The notes beneath the pieces are model-generated. The model ran no database searches and was not told the DNA's origin. It saw nothing but the letters and a program-made list of their open reading frames with translations. This document shows positions 12,001 through 24,600 of a DNA stretch of 64,000 nucleotides, in pieces. A program made the position numbers and the translations under genes. This stretch comes from Asterochloris sp. CNOR1 (Eukaryota; Chlorophyta; Trebouxiophyceae; Trebouxiales; Trebouxiaceae): contig OZ017755.1 of assembly GCA_963969365.1 (NCBI GenBank), positions 2,294,001 to 2,358,000 on the forward strand. The letters are read 5' to 3'. Position 1 is the stretch's first letter. Every line of letters begins with the position of its first letter.

Positions 12001-15000
12001 CATCAGGTCTGGGCTCTGTGTGTTTAAGAGATGCCACTTGGCATGTGCAGCGGGCAGCCCAGCCAGGCCTCAAGTGTACAGGGGCTGCCTGCAGAGAGGT
12101 TGTTAGCCCATAAGGTCAAGACTTGCGGACAGCGCCCATGGCGGTGCATGCTGGCAGGCACCAGGGCAGTCCTCAGCCATGTGAGAGTTGAGCAGGCGTC
12201 CAGCCAGCAACAGGCAGCTGCGCTTGTGAGGGCCATGAATGCTGATTGCCTGCGCAGAGCTGCTGGGGCCCCATCTGTGCCATGCACAGGGCGTGTGGAC
12301 GACTCACCTTAGGTCGTTTGAGTAAGCGAGCCACCTCATGAGGGCTGGTGGCAGCTGTGCTGCTGCCAGTGCTGGAGGATGCCATCCCCAAGCCAGCTGT
12401 GCCAGCCCCCAGATCAGGCCCAGCCCCTCCTGGTGGGAAGGCTTGGGTTGTGGCTGTGCTGTCCTCAGACATGGGACTGGGTTCCTGCAGGGGTCAGTAC
12501 ATGTTCTGAGGGGCAGCAGAGCATGTCATTTGTACTTCACTAGGGCAAGAGGTTACTCTTGGGCAGGCTGCCAGCTTTAGGCAGCAGGGTGCAGACAGCT
12601 CTGCTTTGCATGCTCAACAAGCCTGTGCGCTTGTGTTGCAGAGGCAAAGAGCAGAGTCTATGGGTCCAAACAAGCGTCAAAGTCGTAGGAAGCGGGTTTG
12701 ATATGCTGTTGAGTGCCTCATCTTGGCCGAACCGAGCATACCTGTACTTGCTGAGGGATGCTGGGCTCATTTGACTGTTGAGCTGCAGCATCCTGCATGT
12801 TTGCAGCTCCCCCCTGCGCCTCCTGCTGCAGCATGACCTCAAAGGGCGAGGTCGGAACTGATGGTACACTGCTGATACGTGACTGCAGAGGCTGAAGGCC
12901 CCCCTGCACACCACAGGGGGCAAACAAGCTCAGAGATCACAGTCGGGGATCTCAGCGCTCCTGTCGCTCTTTGAATCACATGGAAAATATCCACTGGCAG
13001 GCTGCAGCTTGGGGGACCAGCACTGCCGTGTGCATGTGGCCATGCAGGAGGCGCTGCAACTGTTGAGATGACACCCTTGGTTGAGGTTGTAGTGGGCACG
13101 GGTGCTGAGAGCTCGGCTCACCGGGGCCAGCGTGCTCTGTGGCTGGCTGTCGGCAGAGTCTGAGGCCTGCGACAAGCCAGGTTGCTGTTGCTGCTGAACC
13201 GCCTCCATGCTGGACTGGCCTGCCTCTTGCTGCATGCCCAGAGGAGGGTGCAGCACCTGCAGGCGCACCAGATCTTGGCGCTGCTGTAAACGAACAGGAT
13301 CCTACTTGGCCAAAGCACTCCCTCAAGGTCATTCATGACACTGATTCTGCAGTCAAAGCATTGTATGAGGCGGGCTGGATGCTGCCAGATCACCACATGA
13401 CTTCAATCTCATCACTGCTGAGCTACCTTGGAGCCAGGGTTGCAGTCAGTCGCTGACCATGTCTGGCTTGATGCAGACCTCCCATGTTCCAGACCACACG
13501 TTGGAACGGGCCTGTTGTCCATCATTTCAGTGAGACTCTGGAACAACAATGCGTGCCTCCACCTTGCAGTCTAGGCACTTTACTCACTGCGTTTACACTT
13601 ACCAGGGAGAGCTCAGCGGGCAGCTGCCAGTTGCACATCTGCTGAGGCAAGTGCACCCTATTGCGCACAGTACCTGTTCAGGCAGTGGCCTTTCAGAGAT
13701 TTTGGAGGCACAGTCGGAGGCAGCTGCCCCTCCACGCTCTGGGCTTTCTCTGTGAGGAGGCAGACACAGGACAACCCCCGCAGTCAGGACACCCTGTATT
13801 CACATGCACACAACAACCTCACCTCGTGGTGTTCATCCACAGGGGCCAGCGGCAGGCCCGGCGGCAGCTGCCCCTCCAAGCTCTGGGCCTTCTCAGCCAG
13901 GAAAGAGGCAGACACAGGGGGCGCTCCCTGGAAGACTGCATGTCCCTTCTGGTGACGGGGTTCCGCAAGTGCGCCGTCTGTAGAGATGCGCTCTGGCGAT
14001 GGCGCTGGGGAGCGCGACGGCCGCTGGCTCTCCACAAGCTTGTGGTGCTTGGAGACACGGAAGGTGCCCCCTGGGGACAGACAATCTGCCAGGCGCCGCT
14101 TGAAGCGGACAGGGACTGACCGTGTTTTGGCCAGGCCAGGGGTTGCACCCTGTGCCTGCAGGGAGGCAACATCAGATGGTGCCTGAGTGGTAGAGGCATT
14201 GCACTGGCCTGGACTGCAGCTGTGCAAAGCATGTGAGTAGCTGGTAGTTGTGGGGGCTGTCTGAATGTGGTCAAGGTGGCACTTGTCTGCGCCACCCTTC
14301 CACACGTCCCCAGCTTTGACTTTGGTTTGTGACATTGAAGGTGTCGTATGCGTCAGAAAACTGACACTCTTGGGGGGCCTCTAAACGCACAGCTCCCCCT
14401 ACACATTCAGAGCTTGCCCAGGCCAGATCTGCCTTACACTCAGCACACGCCACTGCATAGCAATGCACAGGCAAGGGCAGCAAGTCGTCATGAGGCAGCG
14501 GCCACCACGGGGGGTCCACATGCAGCCCTTTGGTGGTCCTCCATTGGGTGCCCCTGACAATTGCACAGCTGCCTGCTGTGTTGAACTTTCCCTGCAGCAG
14601 GGGCTCTGTGCCTGCAGGATACCCCTGAATACCTGCAGGTCCTTTTTGATCTTCTGAGGGGGAAAGAAACAATAAGGAACCCTTCGTCTACTGCAGGGCA
14701 CACCTGAAGCCCCGCAGCGCCCACAACAGCGTCCTGCTTCTGATTCTCCTCCCTCAGAGCGTCCAGCAGCGCCGCCACAGGGACGGTGTGGCCCCGAAGC
14801 AGGGCTGGCCCCTCTGGCAGGCTGCCAGCCTCTGGGCTGCCACTGCGCATCGACCCCGTGGGGGTCCCTGATGGAGCCAGCTCCAGCATGCCCCCCGTGC
14901 TGGGGGTCATGCTGTTCTCAGGGGTTGTCAGCAGCCGTGAGCGCGCCCTTTGGGCCACCTGCAATCCACAGCACACCCTCTACTCCATGTGCATTGGCCC

Positions 15001-18000
15001 TGTGGTTGTGGCAGACAATATTGACCGCATCCTGGCCGCTGCCGGGGGTCATGCGAGTCTCAGAAGCCTGCGAGCCACAGTGCACCTGAGCATTGTCAGG
15101 TGCTCTTTGGCTTGCTCAAGCCGAGCACAGCACAAAAAGCGCCCAGTCGGGCCACCTGCGGCCACAGCGAACACTTGCATGGCCATGGTGCCCTGCTCAA
15201 GCCTGGGAAAGTGCTTGCAGTCGCTTCTGCATGTAAGTGACAAGGCAGAAGGCACCTGCCACAGTGCACCTGTTGTACATGCAAACCAGGTGCCAATGGC
15301 ACAGCAAGTGCAGCTGAGGGCGTTAGCTGAAGCGCCCGCAAGACATGCACACACAAGTTGCCTGCTGGCCGTGCAGGAGTTGGTGTCCTTGAGATTCTTT
15401 GGAAGTGTATTGTGCAGTGTCTGACAGGCAGTCATATTGAGCAGTCATCCAGAACGATGCATCTTGACAACAGACCAGCAAGAGGTCGAAACGTCTAGAC
15501 ACCCTTCAATTATGGCACGCTGGGTTTGCAGGGCCAGCAGCACCACACTGGCACACCTGCTGGAATTTGAGGTTCTCGGGGTCCCGCAAGCTGCGCCGTG
15601 AGTGCTTGATCCCCAGCTTCCGCAGCAGCTCCTGGGGGCTGGACTTGCCACCTGCACATCAGAAACTTGGGGCAGTGGCTGCAGCCATGAAGACCGCCTG
15701 CACTGCATCTCAAACCATACAGGGACAGCTACGCCTGAACAGGACTGCAGAGGAGCAGGGCTCTAAGCGGCCAGACTTGTATGACAGCTCTGGTGGGCAC
15801 TTGCTGCAGCACACAAGCTGCCGGACACATGACCCAGGGATGGGAACTGCACTGCCTAAGCCGCAAGTGATGAGGACTCAGTCAGAGTCCAGGGGCATGG
15901 CAGCATGAACACTTTTGTAGCAGGTCATGCCACACCAGCACTGCTCACCATTGGACTCAGAGACCAGCTGCAGGACCATGTCGCGCTGCTCTGCGCTGTA
16001 TGGCGAGTGGCCCTCCCCCCGGTAGGGTGCTATAAGGTGTGCCGCATCCATGCTCAAGTCCAAGCCCCTGCAGGTTGCCAGCAGCAGCATGTGGGGCCAC
16101 TAAGCTGCCACAAGCAGGGGGTGTCAGTAATGCTGCGTCCCTGCTGACGCCAAGGCCCCTGCCTGGCATCGTGACATGCTGTCAGGTGCAGCGTCTCCAC
16201 AAGCGGGACCATGAAGATGCAGCACAGAAAGTGCCATACATCGCTGGGTTGCTCCAAGCAACTGCTCACGCACAAGCGCAGAAGTGCACAAAGATGACAC
16301 AGGCAGGCAGACGGGCTGACCTGCAACCCTCCCAGCAGAATTATGCAGCCCTGGGCAGGGTTCTGGCACCCACCCAGGAGCAAAGATGAGGGACATGACC
16401 TTCTCTAGCCCTCGCCGCCATACCCCAAATGTGGAGGGCTCATAGAACTTGAGGCGCAGGTCAGCCTCTAGTGCCATCTTTAGAGTGATCACCAGGTCAT
16501 CATCATTCACTTCCAGCTCCTGTGAGCAGCAAGGGGGATCTTGAGTTAGCCAAAAGAAAGAAATTGACTTGCAGCAGGCTTCCTGCTGATGGTCGAGCAT
16601 GGAGCAATGCTGCCGCAGAGTTATTGGCTCTAGTCACAAGCTTGTGTCCCCTGCTGCTGCCTGCACATGCAAGGTCAGCCTTACCCATGGCATGCTGGCA
16701 GCTCGCCAGCAGATGGGCCAGGCTGCTGCATCAAGCCGGGCGTGCTGCGGGGCCCCAGCAGAAGCCACACCACAGCCTGCCCATATCGAGGGCACGGCGG
16801 GCCGGAGCATCAGAAACATGACATGCAGCAGGTCCCAACCACAGAGCACAGCTTGATGCACTGCGCCAGTCGTGCCACCCTCCACGGTAAGTGAAAGCAG
16901 CAATGCCTGCTAAGTGCAGAGCCCACTGCAGCAGCATGTGCTGCAAGCAGCAGGCAGCCCTGACCAGGAAGGGGCTCTCACCTCGACATAATACAAGAGG
17001 ATGTATTTGTTCCAACTCCAACGCAGAGTGCTCCCATCCTGGCTCAGCTGAAAGTATCTGCGCTTTCGAGGTGTTTTGGTGGACGGCTTTCCCTGCAGGT
17101 GACAGGAGCTTGCTGGAGCTCTGTGATGCTGACCGCAGCTCATCAAGCCAGGTCAAGGGGCTGTAGTGCCAAGCGGAACAGGGTTTTTTCCTTGAGTCAT
17201 AGGTCACCAGGGTCCAGCGTGGACAGCACAGGGTCTCCACAGGAGCCAGGTAGCAACGCAGGCTCCTGGAGCTGACAGATGGCGTGCACTGTCAGCTGAT
17301 GGTCCACAATGCAGCTCAGCACGCCCATGTCAACATGGCACAGAGCAGCCTGAGCAGGCCAGAGGCAGCGGGCTTCAGCTGCAGCAATGGTGCCGACCAG
17401 GCAGGGCCGTGCTGGGCAGCCCAAGCAGGGCCGATGGCCCTCCCCACTGGCGCCTCAACACACCCACACTGCCCTCTCGCAGTCATTGCAGGGGGACCCA
17501 CGATCCAGGCTCCTCGCATCAGCGGCTGCAGCTCGGCATGCCGCCCAGCCAGCGGCTTCTCTGCCATCCCCGCCAGGCTGGCAGTGGAGTCGATGGACCG
17601 AAGCTGTCGCGCATTCTTCTGCTGCTCTTGCTTGGCCTTCTCAAATCTCCGGTGCAGGATGTGCATGAAGGTCCAAACCAAGGCCCGCGTCACTATCACC
17701 AGGATGGCTGACAGCAGCAGGGACTCCTGCGCATTGGCTGCTGAGTCCTGGTGCGTGGCAAAGACTGCAGGCAGACCAGCTTTTGTGTCTGCTCTGCTTC
17801 ATGGTGGGTGGTGAAGCACATAAGCTGGCCAGTGCCATAAGGGCAACATCTGGCAAGGGATGTGGCTTGGTGTTGTGCAGAAGTTGTGCACAGGTTGTGC
17901 ATCTGCAGCCCACCTGTGCGCATGTGGCCACTGGCAGGCATACAGCAGTGGTGCTTGAAAGCTGACATGCCCCGGCGGTCTCACAACTGCCATGGCAACC

Positions 18001-21000
18001 TTGGCTGTGAACCAGTGCACAGTATAGCCACAACACCTGGGTCTCCCAGCGCTCAAAGCAGTGCTGATGGGAGCAGCCCCACCACTAACTGCAGCCAGCC
18101 TTGCTCACCCAGCAAGATATTGGACACCAGTATCAGCATGCACAGCACCAGGCTGATGGCTTGCCCCGGCTCACCCAGTACAATGCTTATGACAGGCACC
18201 AGCAGGCACAATGGCAGGCTGATGCTCCGCGCCGACCCAAGACAAGCAGCCCAGCATGTCTGGACCTGACAGCAGCCAGCATCTCTGACCCCTCCCGATG
18301 TTGACAATGCAGAACAATGGCCAGCCCCTGCACTCCCATGATGATGGAAACTGCCAGCACCAGCACAGGCTTGCGATATCCCCCTGCTCACATGTTGACA
18401 GCACCAGCCCCAGCATGCAATGTGCTGAGCAGCAGCCAGCATTTCTGACCAAGCCCAACGCTGACAGCCGGCGCCAGCCTGCATCGTACTTAGTAGCTGA
18501 CAACCCTTGCTTCTGCAACACAGTGTTGACCACCAGCACCAGCATGCACAGGCTCAGGATCTACCCTTGCTCACCCAGAACGATGTTGACCACTGGGACC
18601 AGGAGACACAGTGGCAGGCTGATGGCCAGCAGTGTCCAGGCCCCCTTGTGCTCGTGCTTGACCGCGATGTAGGACAGGATGCCCCAGCCAGCCAGTAGGG
18701 GCAAGCCGACTGAGTTGGTCACAATCAGGGGTGCATTTTTCTTCTCTCCGTGGCCAACTTGTACCGCGACGTCGATCCCAATGATGGTCAGGATTATCAC
18801 AAACTGCAGGCAGGTAGGTCACGGTGGGCGCTGGTGCGCAGCCAGACGGTCTGGCAGCCAGATGGGGGGGAGTGGGAGCTGCGCATGTGAAGAATGGCAG
18901 GAGGTGCAGCTGCAGACTGCAGACGCTGTGGCAGCCAGGCAGCATGTGCCTAGGCTGCAGGGCAGTGTGGTCCCAGGGGTGCAGCATGCTGAAGCTTGCC
19001 ACATTGATCAGCTATTGGCAGCGACTGCTGCAAAGGTGGCCTTTCAGGCAGGGGCTCCCTCCCAGCGGCCTGATGAAGGCTACCATGCAGGATGCCCACC
19101 TGAAAGTCCAGCTTGAGCAGCGTTTGGTAGCAGTTCATCAGGATGTAGGTCACGCGCAGCTGCTGTGCGTTCTTGATGCGCATGTCGCAGGCCAGCTTGC
19201 TGTAGGTGCGCCACCCAAACTGGGACCAGGTGAAGTACCCCAGGACGACGGTCACAGCTTGCAGGACCATGGCCAGCACTGCTATAGCCACATCTGTGCG
19301 GTGGTGCTGTGCAATCTGCAGGCAGTCAGCTATGAGGCATCAATCTGCATGACCAAGGCCACATTTGCCTGCAGCCAGCGCCTTACCACACCATGCACAT
19401 CAATGAGCGCATAAATCTGGAGCCCTATTAGTGCGAACTGCCACAGTGCAGCCAGCATGCTGGAGGCCACACAGCACATGCAGCAGCATGCATGGAGGCC
19501 CACGAATTGCAGCAGCACTTACCACAAAGTAGAGTACCCTGACTGCCACCACCACAGCCAGAATGCTGGAGGCCACCAGCTCGAAGGCGTTCTCATACAC
19601 AATGGCGTCCCACACAAAGAGGAGGAAGAACAGCGCAGCCACCAGCATGGCCAGCGAGATGTGCAGTAGCTCCCCACCGATCTGCAGCAGGCAGACATAG
19701 GCCTGGAATGCTGGCACAGCAGCTTCCCCTGAATGCCGCTTGCAATGTGGCATGCTTCAACCTGTGGGGCAGCAGATCACCCTCTGCTCTGTAGCAGGCA
19801 GCCGCAGGCTTCAGCACTAGCACAGGGGGCTATTGCAGAACTAGTGTGGCTGTGCTGTGCATGCCCAGGGGTGCCCCAAACTGCAGCAGGCAACAGCAGG
19901 TCTTAGTGCCCGATGCAGGGGGCCCGACACATGCCACTGTCTGCATGGCACCTCCCCCCTCAACCTGCAGCAAGCAAACGCAGGAACCTCAGTGCCTGCC
20001 CTGCGCAAATGGACTGCAGCACCGGTTCAACAGCAGGCTCCAATGCCAGCGCAGCAGCTAGCCTGTGATCTGCAGCGGGCACAAGCAGGCCTGGAGTGCT
20101 GCCGCTGCAGCCTGCCCCTGGAGCGGCTTCACCAGCCAGCAAGCCAGCTTGTGTTGCTGTGGTGCTCTGGCTCAGCAGCATGCTGCAGCGCCTATGCCTG
20201 TAGGTACCCCAGATCTGCAGCAGGCAAGAGCTGGCTTCAGGTCTGCCAGAGAATGTCTGCAGTCGCCCAGAGCTCCAGTGCAGCGCCTGCCCAGCTGGTC
20301 CCCACAGCCTGCTGTGTGGCAACAGCATGCTTGAGTTCCAGGACAGCCGGCGCCATCTGTGGGGCCTCAGCCTGTTGCACTCCAGCGCCTGCTCAGCAGC
20401 CCCAAGTGGACATGCAGAAGGCAGAAGCAGGCAGATCCTGTGCTGTGGTCTGCAGCAGTGCATCAGCTGAGCAGCAAGTTCTTCTTGCCCCAGCATCAGG
20501 CTCGAGTGCTGGCCAAACCCCCCAACAGGCCCTTTGCAAGGGCCACAGTGCTGTCTTGCTGCAGCTGCAGGGTTCAGGTGTTGCCGCAGGCCTGGGCCCG
20601 GCCAGCAGGCCCTCTCTGCGCATCCCGTCGTTGCAGCATGCTTCAGCCCAGCTGGCTGTGTCTTTGGGCTGCATGCTGCAACTAGGCTAGCCTGTTTTGG
20701 TCCTGCTGGGCATTGTATGCCGTGCTAGCAGGGCTGCTTTATGCGCAGCACAGCATGTTTTCTTTCGTTCCGGAGAGGCCTCCTCTCATTAGTCGTGACT
20801 GCTGAATGTCATGCTCCATTGCATCATGCAAGCACCCCACCTCTGTCATCTGCCAGACGGCAAATGCGATGACGAGAGCCGTGTCCACTACCGACAGCAC
20901 CAGGAAGACCTTTGACAACAGCGGCAGGGACTGCAGGCAGTGCAGCTGCAGTTCAATGACCATCATGATGTGTGCAGCCGCCCAAAGGAGCAGGCCCCCA

Positions 21001-21312
21001 TCTGAGCAATGCCAGGTACGTCTAGCACCAGAATGCAATTGCATTGCGGCACTATGCGATAAGCCGTTGATGATTGATGTGATTCCCAACGGGGTAAGCA
21101 GAGTGGATGCCTACCTCCCAGAACTGTGTGCTAGTGATGACCTTGCGCAGGCTGGTGAGCCTTTTAAGCTCGTTCCTGAACTTTGGGGAGTGCACCTCCC
21201 CATGAACTGACCCCATGCGCACAGACTGTCTTGTTTCTCCAGCCTGCTCATCTTGGACCTCGATGGCTACATCTGGAGGCTGGGTCTGAACGTTGTCGGG
21301 CCCAGGCTGCAT
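9051..21312 (-). CDS. Multi-pass membrane protein with PH-like domain and C-terminal TKL-type kinase
   Basis: Twenty exons with consistent phases give 1195 aa: 21115-21312, 20841-20930, 19523-19681, 19100-19315, 18575-18803, 17502-17764, 16982-17092, 16374-16519, 15949-16067, 15557-15651, 14704-14958, 13823-14155, 13122-13256, 12742-12903, 12308-12484, 11745-11901, 11077-11319, 9848-10128, 9294-9433, 9051-9129. Residues 1-66 are soluble. Residues about 67-345 hold roughly eight hydrophobic segments. About 386-471 resembles a PH domain (RKRRYFQLSQDGSTLRWSW, later LRLKFYEPSTFGVWRRG). A Ser/Pro/Gln-rich linker follows to about 896. The kinase (897-1195) has G-loop GRGAEG, AVK (Lys ~934), HRDLKPGN (Asp ~1021), DFG (~1039), AAPELL, SDVWAFGITLWEVL and RPSF, so it should be active. 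TKL (Raf/CTR1-like) is the best group. A receptor-like role at a membrane is inference. Stop is TAG. Several introns carry decayed exon copies. Confidence 0.8.
9605..9770 (-). pseudogene. Decayed copies of kinase exon 18 inside the following intron
   Basis: On the minus strand about 9605-9690 reads AFGIT-Q-stop-EVLEYKWPFGSVIDF-stop. This parallels AFGITLWEVLERKRPFGGMDGF of the true exon (9848-10128). A second partial copy (about 9715-9770) matches the exon's donor side, with a cacctggaagcc block shared. The stops and changes exclude use as a normal exon. Confidence 0.75.
10920..10995 (-). repeat. Decayed copy of the HRDLKPGN exon end
   Basis: Aligns with 11055-11120, the donor-side end of kinase exon 17. 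The shared blocks are gtgcagcaacctcagagc and a diverged aagatgttgcctggcttcagg. It lies in the intron downstream of the exon. Confidence 0.7.
11360..11405 (-). repeat. Decayed copy of kinase exon 17 acceptor side
   Basis: On the minus strand this reads as GTVALGNLCWHQ-like sequence, paralleling DNVVALRGLCQHQ at the start of the true exon (11319 downwards). It ends in the same ctgcag-type junction. Confidence 0.55.
18100..18570 (-). repeat. Array of about five degenerate copies of the exon 5 end
   Basis: Units of about 60-100 bp at roughly 18104, 18166, 18290, 18385 and 18510 resemble the last bases of exon 5 and its donor (18575-18640). In frame, parts read SLPLCLLVPVISIVLGEPG and CMLILVSNILLGEQG, against SLPLCLLVPVVNIVLG in the exon. 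All lie in the 810-nt intron 17765-18574. Confidence 0.7.
19438..19485 (-). repeat. Degenerate copy of exon 3 donor side
   Basis: Reads VASSMLAALWQFALIG on the minus strand, parallel to VASSILAVVVAVRVLYFV at the end of exon 3 (19523-19681), and is followed by a GTAAGG donor-like site. It could be an alternative exon, but the phase at its possible acceptor does not fit the flanking exons. Confidence 0.5.
19870..20700 (-). repeat. Degenerate repeats related to the exon 3 acceptor region
   Basis: The plus-strand motif ctgcagcaggca followed by a purine-rich tail recurs at about 19878, 19972, 20082 and 20215. It matches the junction upstream of exon 3 (19682-19715). This fills most of intron 2, which has no supported exon. 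Confidence 0.45.
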
Positions 21313-21662
21313 GGGAGTCCTATGTCAGCTCAACAATGCTCTGCAGCATGGCGTCCTGTCTCTGAAGGGTGCCTGCATTGTCCACTTCCGGATAAGTAAA
21401 TATGCTACACAGATGGCTCAATCAAGAAAGAAAGTCAGGATCTCAAAGTTTTCGTATTTGTCTGTCAATCCAAGAGCACAATAATGGGGCAACAGTTGCC
21501 TGGTTTCATCGAACAGAGTCAGCAGCCCGCTGCATGAATACTTTGAGCTCTCGTTTCGCGCCACTGCCCTTCTTTGATCTGCTCGCAAGTTTCCCCTGCA
21601 TCTGTCTGATCTGTCGTTAGATCATCCGCCTCGGAGCCGGCTGCGTCTGCTCCCTGCGCTGC
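21313..21662. promoter_or_regulatory. Divergent intergenic region, kinase / dioxygenase
   Basis: 350 bases between two opposite start codons. It is more AT-rich than its surroundings around 21380-21500. Expected to contain both promoters; no specific element recognised. Confidence 0.4.
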
Positions 21663-24600
21663 ATGATTTTTCAGCTTCAACACCTTAATGGACGCCTCTC
21701 CCCCTGGCTGAAAGGCAATTTTGGGCCTGTTCACCAGGAGGTACACTTCCCAGACCTCCCAATCACAAAGGGAGCGCTGCCTAAGGGCCTGGCAGGCCTA
21801 TATTTGAGAAATGGGAGCAATGCAGTGGCTCAGCCCAAGGGTGGCTTCCACTGGTATGCCCTGCGGCCACCAGCTTGCCCCTGATCCAAGCATCATGCCC
21901 CAGGCTCATGTGTTGCCTGCTCTGCACTGCAGGTTTGGTGAGGACCTGCCTCCTGCGCACTGCCAGGCAGCTGGCCAGCTCAGCATCTGCTGACCTCAGA
22001 CTGCATTGCTCAGCATTGAGTCAGCTCTCTGCCCATTGTGGTGGCCACTGCCGCATGCCTGCCCACTGTTTGGGTCTCTTGGCCTTGCGTTGCTCTGCAT
22101 CGGAGTGCAGCAAGCCTGCCATACCTGTGCATAGGTCAGCAGTGGGCTGCATGAGGGCTCCACCTAAGGCTCTCTTGCAGGACTCGCATGTGAGCCAGTC
22201 ACCACACTCTGCAGACTGGGCCTTCCCTGTGCCTGCAGATGGGGATGGTATGCTGCATGCCTGCCGGATCACTCCGGATGGCACAGTCTCCTATGCCAAT
22301 CACCTCATTCAGACAAACAGGCTGGCACTGGAACGTGCGGCCAAGCACCAGATGGTTATGCGGGTGAGGAGTCAGACTTGGTCAGCATGCTGCTATGGGC
22401 TCTGAAGGCCCATGTTTGGGTGCCTTTGGCTACCGTCTGTTGCATGCTAAACCCTTCTGTTTTTCAGTCGCTGCAAACTACACCATGATGCAGTGCAGTT
22501 GCAGAGTTCTGCAAGCCTGCGTCGGTAAGGCAGGGCTATGTTTAAGCATGGCTGAGGGCTGCTGCTGCCAGACAGGGTCTTGTGCTGTCCTATGTGCATT
22601 AGCAGCTGGTTAAGAAAGGCAGCTGATGCTTTCTGGGGGCCGTGGCAAGCAATGCATCCCTCAGCTGTGGCGCCAGATGCTTTGGTGGCCTCAAGTGCAC
22701 AGGGGAACCAGAGCTCCCACGCAGGCCGCCTGACCCACACCCTGCTCAGTGCTTCCCTCTTCGCAGCTCATGTTCAGACTGCTTGCTGACCCTCCCTTGA
22801 AGGTTACGGCTCACTGTGACCAGTGCCGACCCTTGTGACCCAGGCCTGGCCTGTGCTGTTGCAGTTGGGGGACTTGAGGGGCTGGGGCGGCCTGGGCCAG
22901 CTGCTGCTGGAAGTCGTGTCGCGCAAGGCAGGCGTCATTGATGCTGAGGTGATCACTGCCAGGCTACTCGAGGAGGCAGGACATCATGTTATAAAAAGCT
23001 TGAGATGCAGAGCTGACTGTATAACTGGGCTGCTTGGTCACTGGACCACGTGCCAGCATCTCGGCTGCGCGTGATTGGGCAGGCTTTGTGCGTGTTGCCC
23101 GATTTGGGCTGGGGCATGTCCATACCTGTACTGCGCTTGCCCTCATGCTTTGGCGCCAGGTGGCTTCAATCTAGGCTGGCGCGCTTCACATGGCAGCTAC
23201 ATTGAGCAGGCCCCTGCACTGCCTCCGCACTGCCCTGTGGACCCCACAGCGAGAGCTGACAGCTCACGGACTCGCCCTTGCAGGACCGTTTCCAGCCAGC
23301 CAACACCTCTGTCGTGGCTCACGGAGACAAGCTGCTGGCCCTGCATGAACAGGATTTCCCCTACAGCCTGCAGCTGCAGGATGATGGCACACTGAGGACT
23401 ATGCAGCGCCACAACTTTGGAGGGCAGCTGCGCCACACCTTCACTGCTCACCCCAAACTTGACCCGGCCACAGGTGGGGCCCACGGCCACTTCTACGAGT
23501 GCAGGCTAGATAGATTTGCAAAGGCGTTTTGCTCTGCGCACTGGGAATCCCTTGCAGGGGCCTGACTGTTGGCCAGTCCATCATTCGGGCCAGACTGCAA
23601 GGTCGAGAGAGCCGTGAAGTTCCATCAAGCGACAGCTGCATGGTTGCCTGCTCATGTTCCCTCTGATTGCTGCAGGTGAAATGCTGTTCTTTGGGGTTGA
23701 CCCTGGGTCCTTGCCTCCCAAGGTACATCTCAGCATTGCAGATGCCCACAATGACATCACAACAACTCTGCACATCCCTCTGGTGAGCTCACACTGCAGC
23801 ATGCCAGTTTTGCTGCAGGCAGCACAGGGCGACACCAGCAAGGGCTTGCCTCGCCAGCTCTGCTGGCAGACTGCTTGCTACTCGAGCAAGAATTTTGTGG
23901 CCAACAGCAACGGCAGCCACCATGCCTTTGCCATATGTCTGACACCTTTGTCAAAGCACACCTTGTACAACAGCATCTGCGACAAAGCCGGCACCCCACA
24001 ACAGAGAGATGTGTCATTGCTGAACCTGTACACCGTGCAATGAGGTCCCCACCTTCGTGCAGGAGAGGCCGTGCTTCATGCATGACTTTGCCATCACGCA
24101 GAAGCATGTTATCCTGCTGGACAGCAGCCTGGTGGTCGCGCCTCAGGCAAGCGCCCTGATGTGCACTGCTCAAGCGAGCAAGAGCAGTATGACATTGTAT
24201 GTCACCAGGTAGCCACCTGCGTCGGTGGTGCTGCGACACCAGGCGGCACCTCGAGTGCTTGGCTGCAATTGTCAGGCTTCAGTGCACCACTGAGTGCCTG
24301 TCCTAGTCGCTGCCCAAAGCACAGCACAGGACACGTCATGCAGGGTTTGGTACTAGCCACTTCAGCAGATGATCACACATAACCTTGAGGGCGTACCTGG
24401 ACAGCTGGCGATGCCACCAGCAGCCATGCTGACCCACTTCAGTGGCGCTCCATGCAGGTGCTGCTCCAGGGGGGCAACAGGATGCCCATGATGTTGGACC
24501 TGCGCAAGCCCATGAGGGTGGGCCTGCTGCCACGAAAGGAGCCCTCCGCAGCAGCCTTGCGATGGTTTGACCTGCCACCCTGCATGGTCTTCCACACAGG

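Noticed and set aside
18100-20700. Clustered direct repeats considered as CRISPR or satellite
   Set aside because: Units are diverged copies of neighbouring exon edges, irregularly spaced, in a eukaryotic intron.
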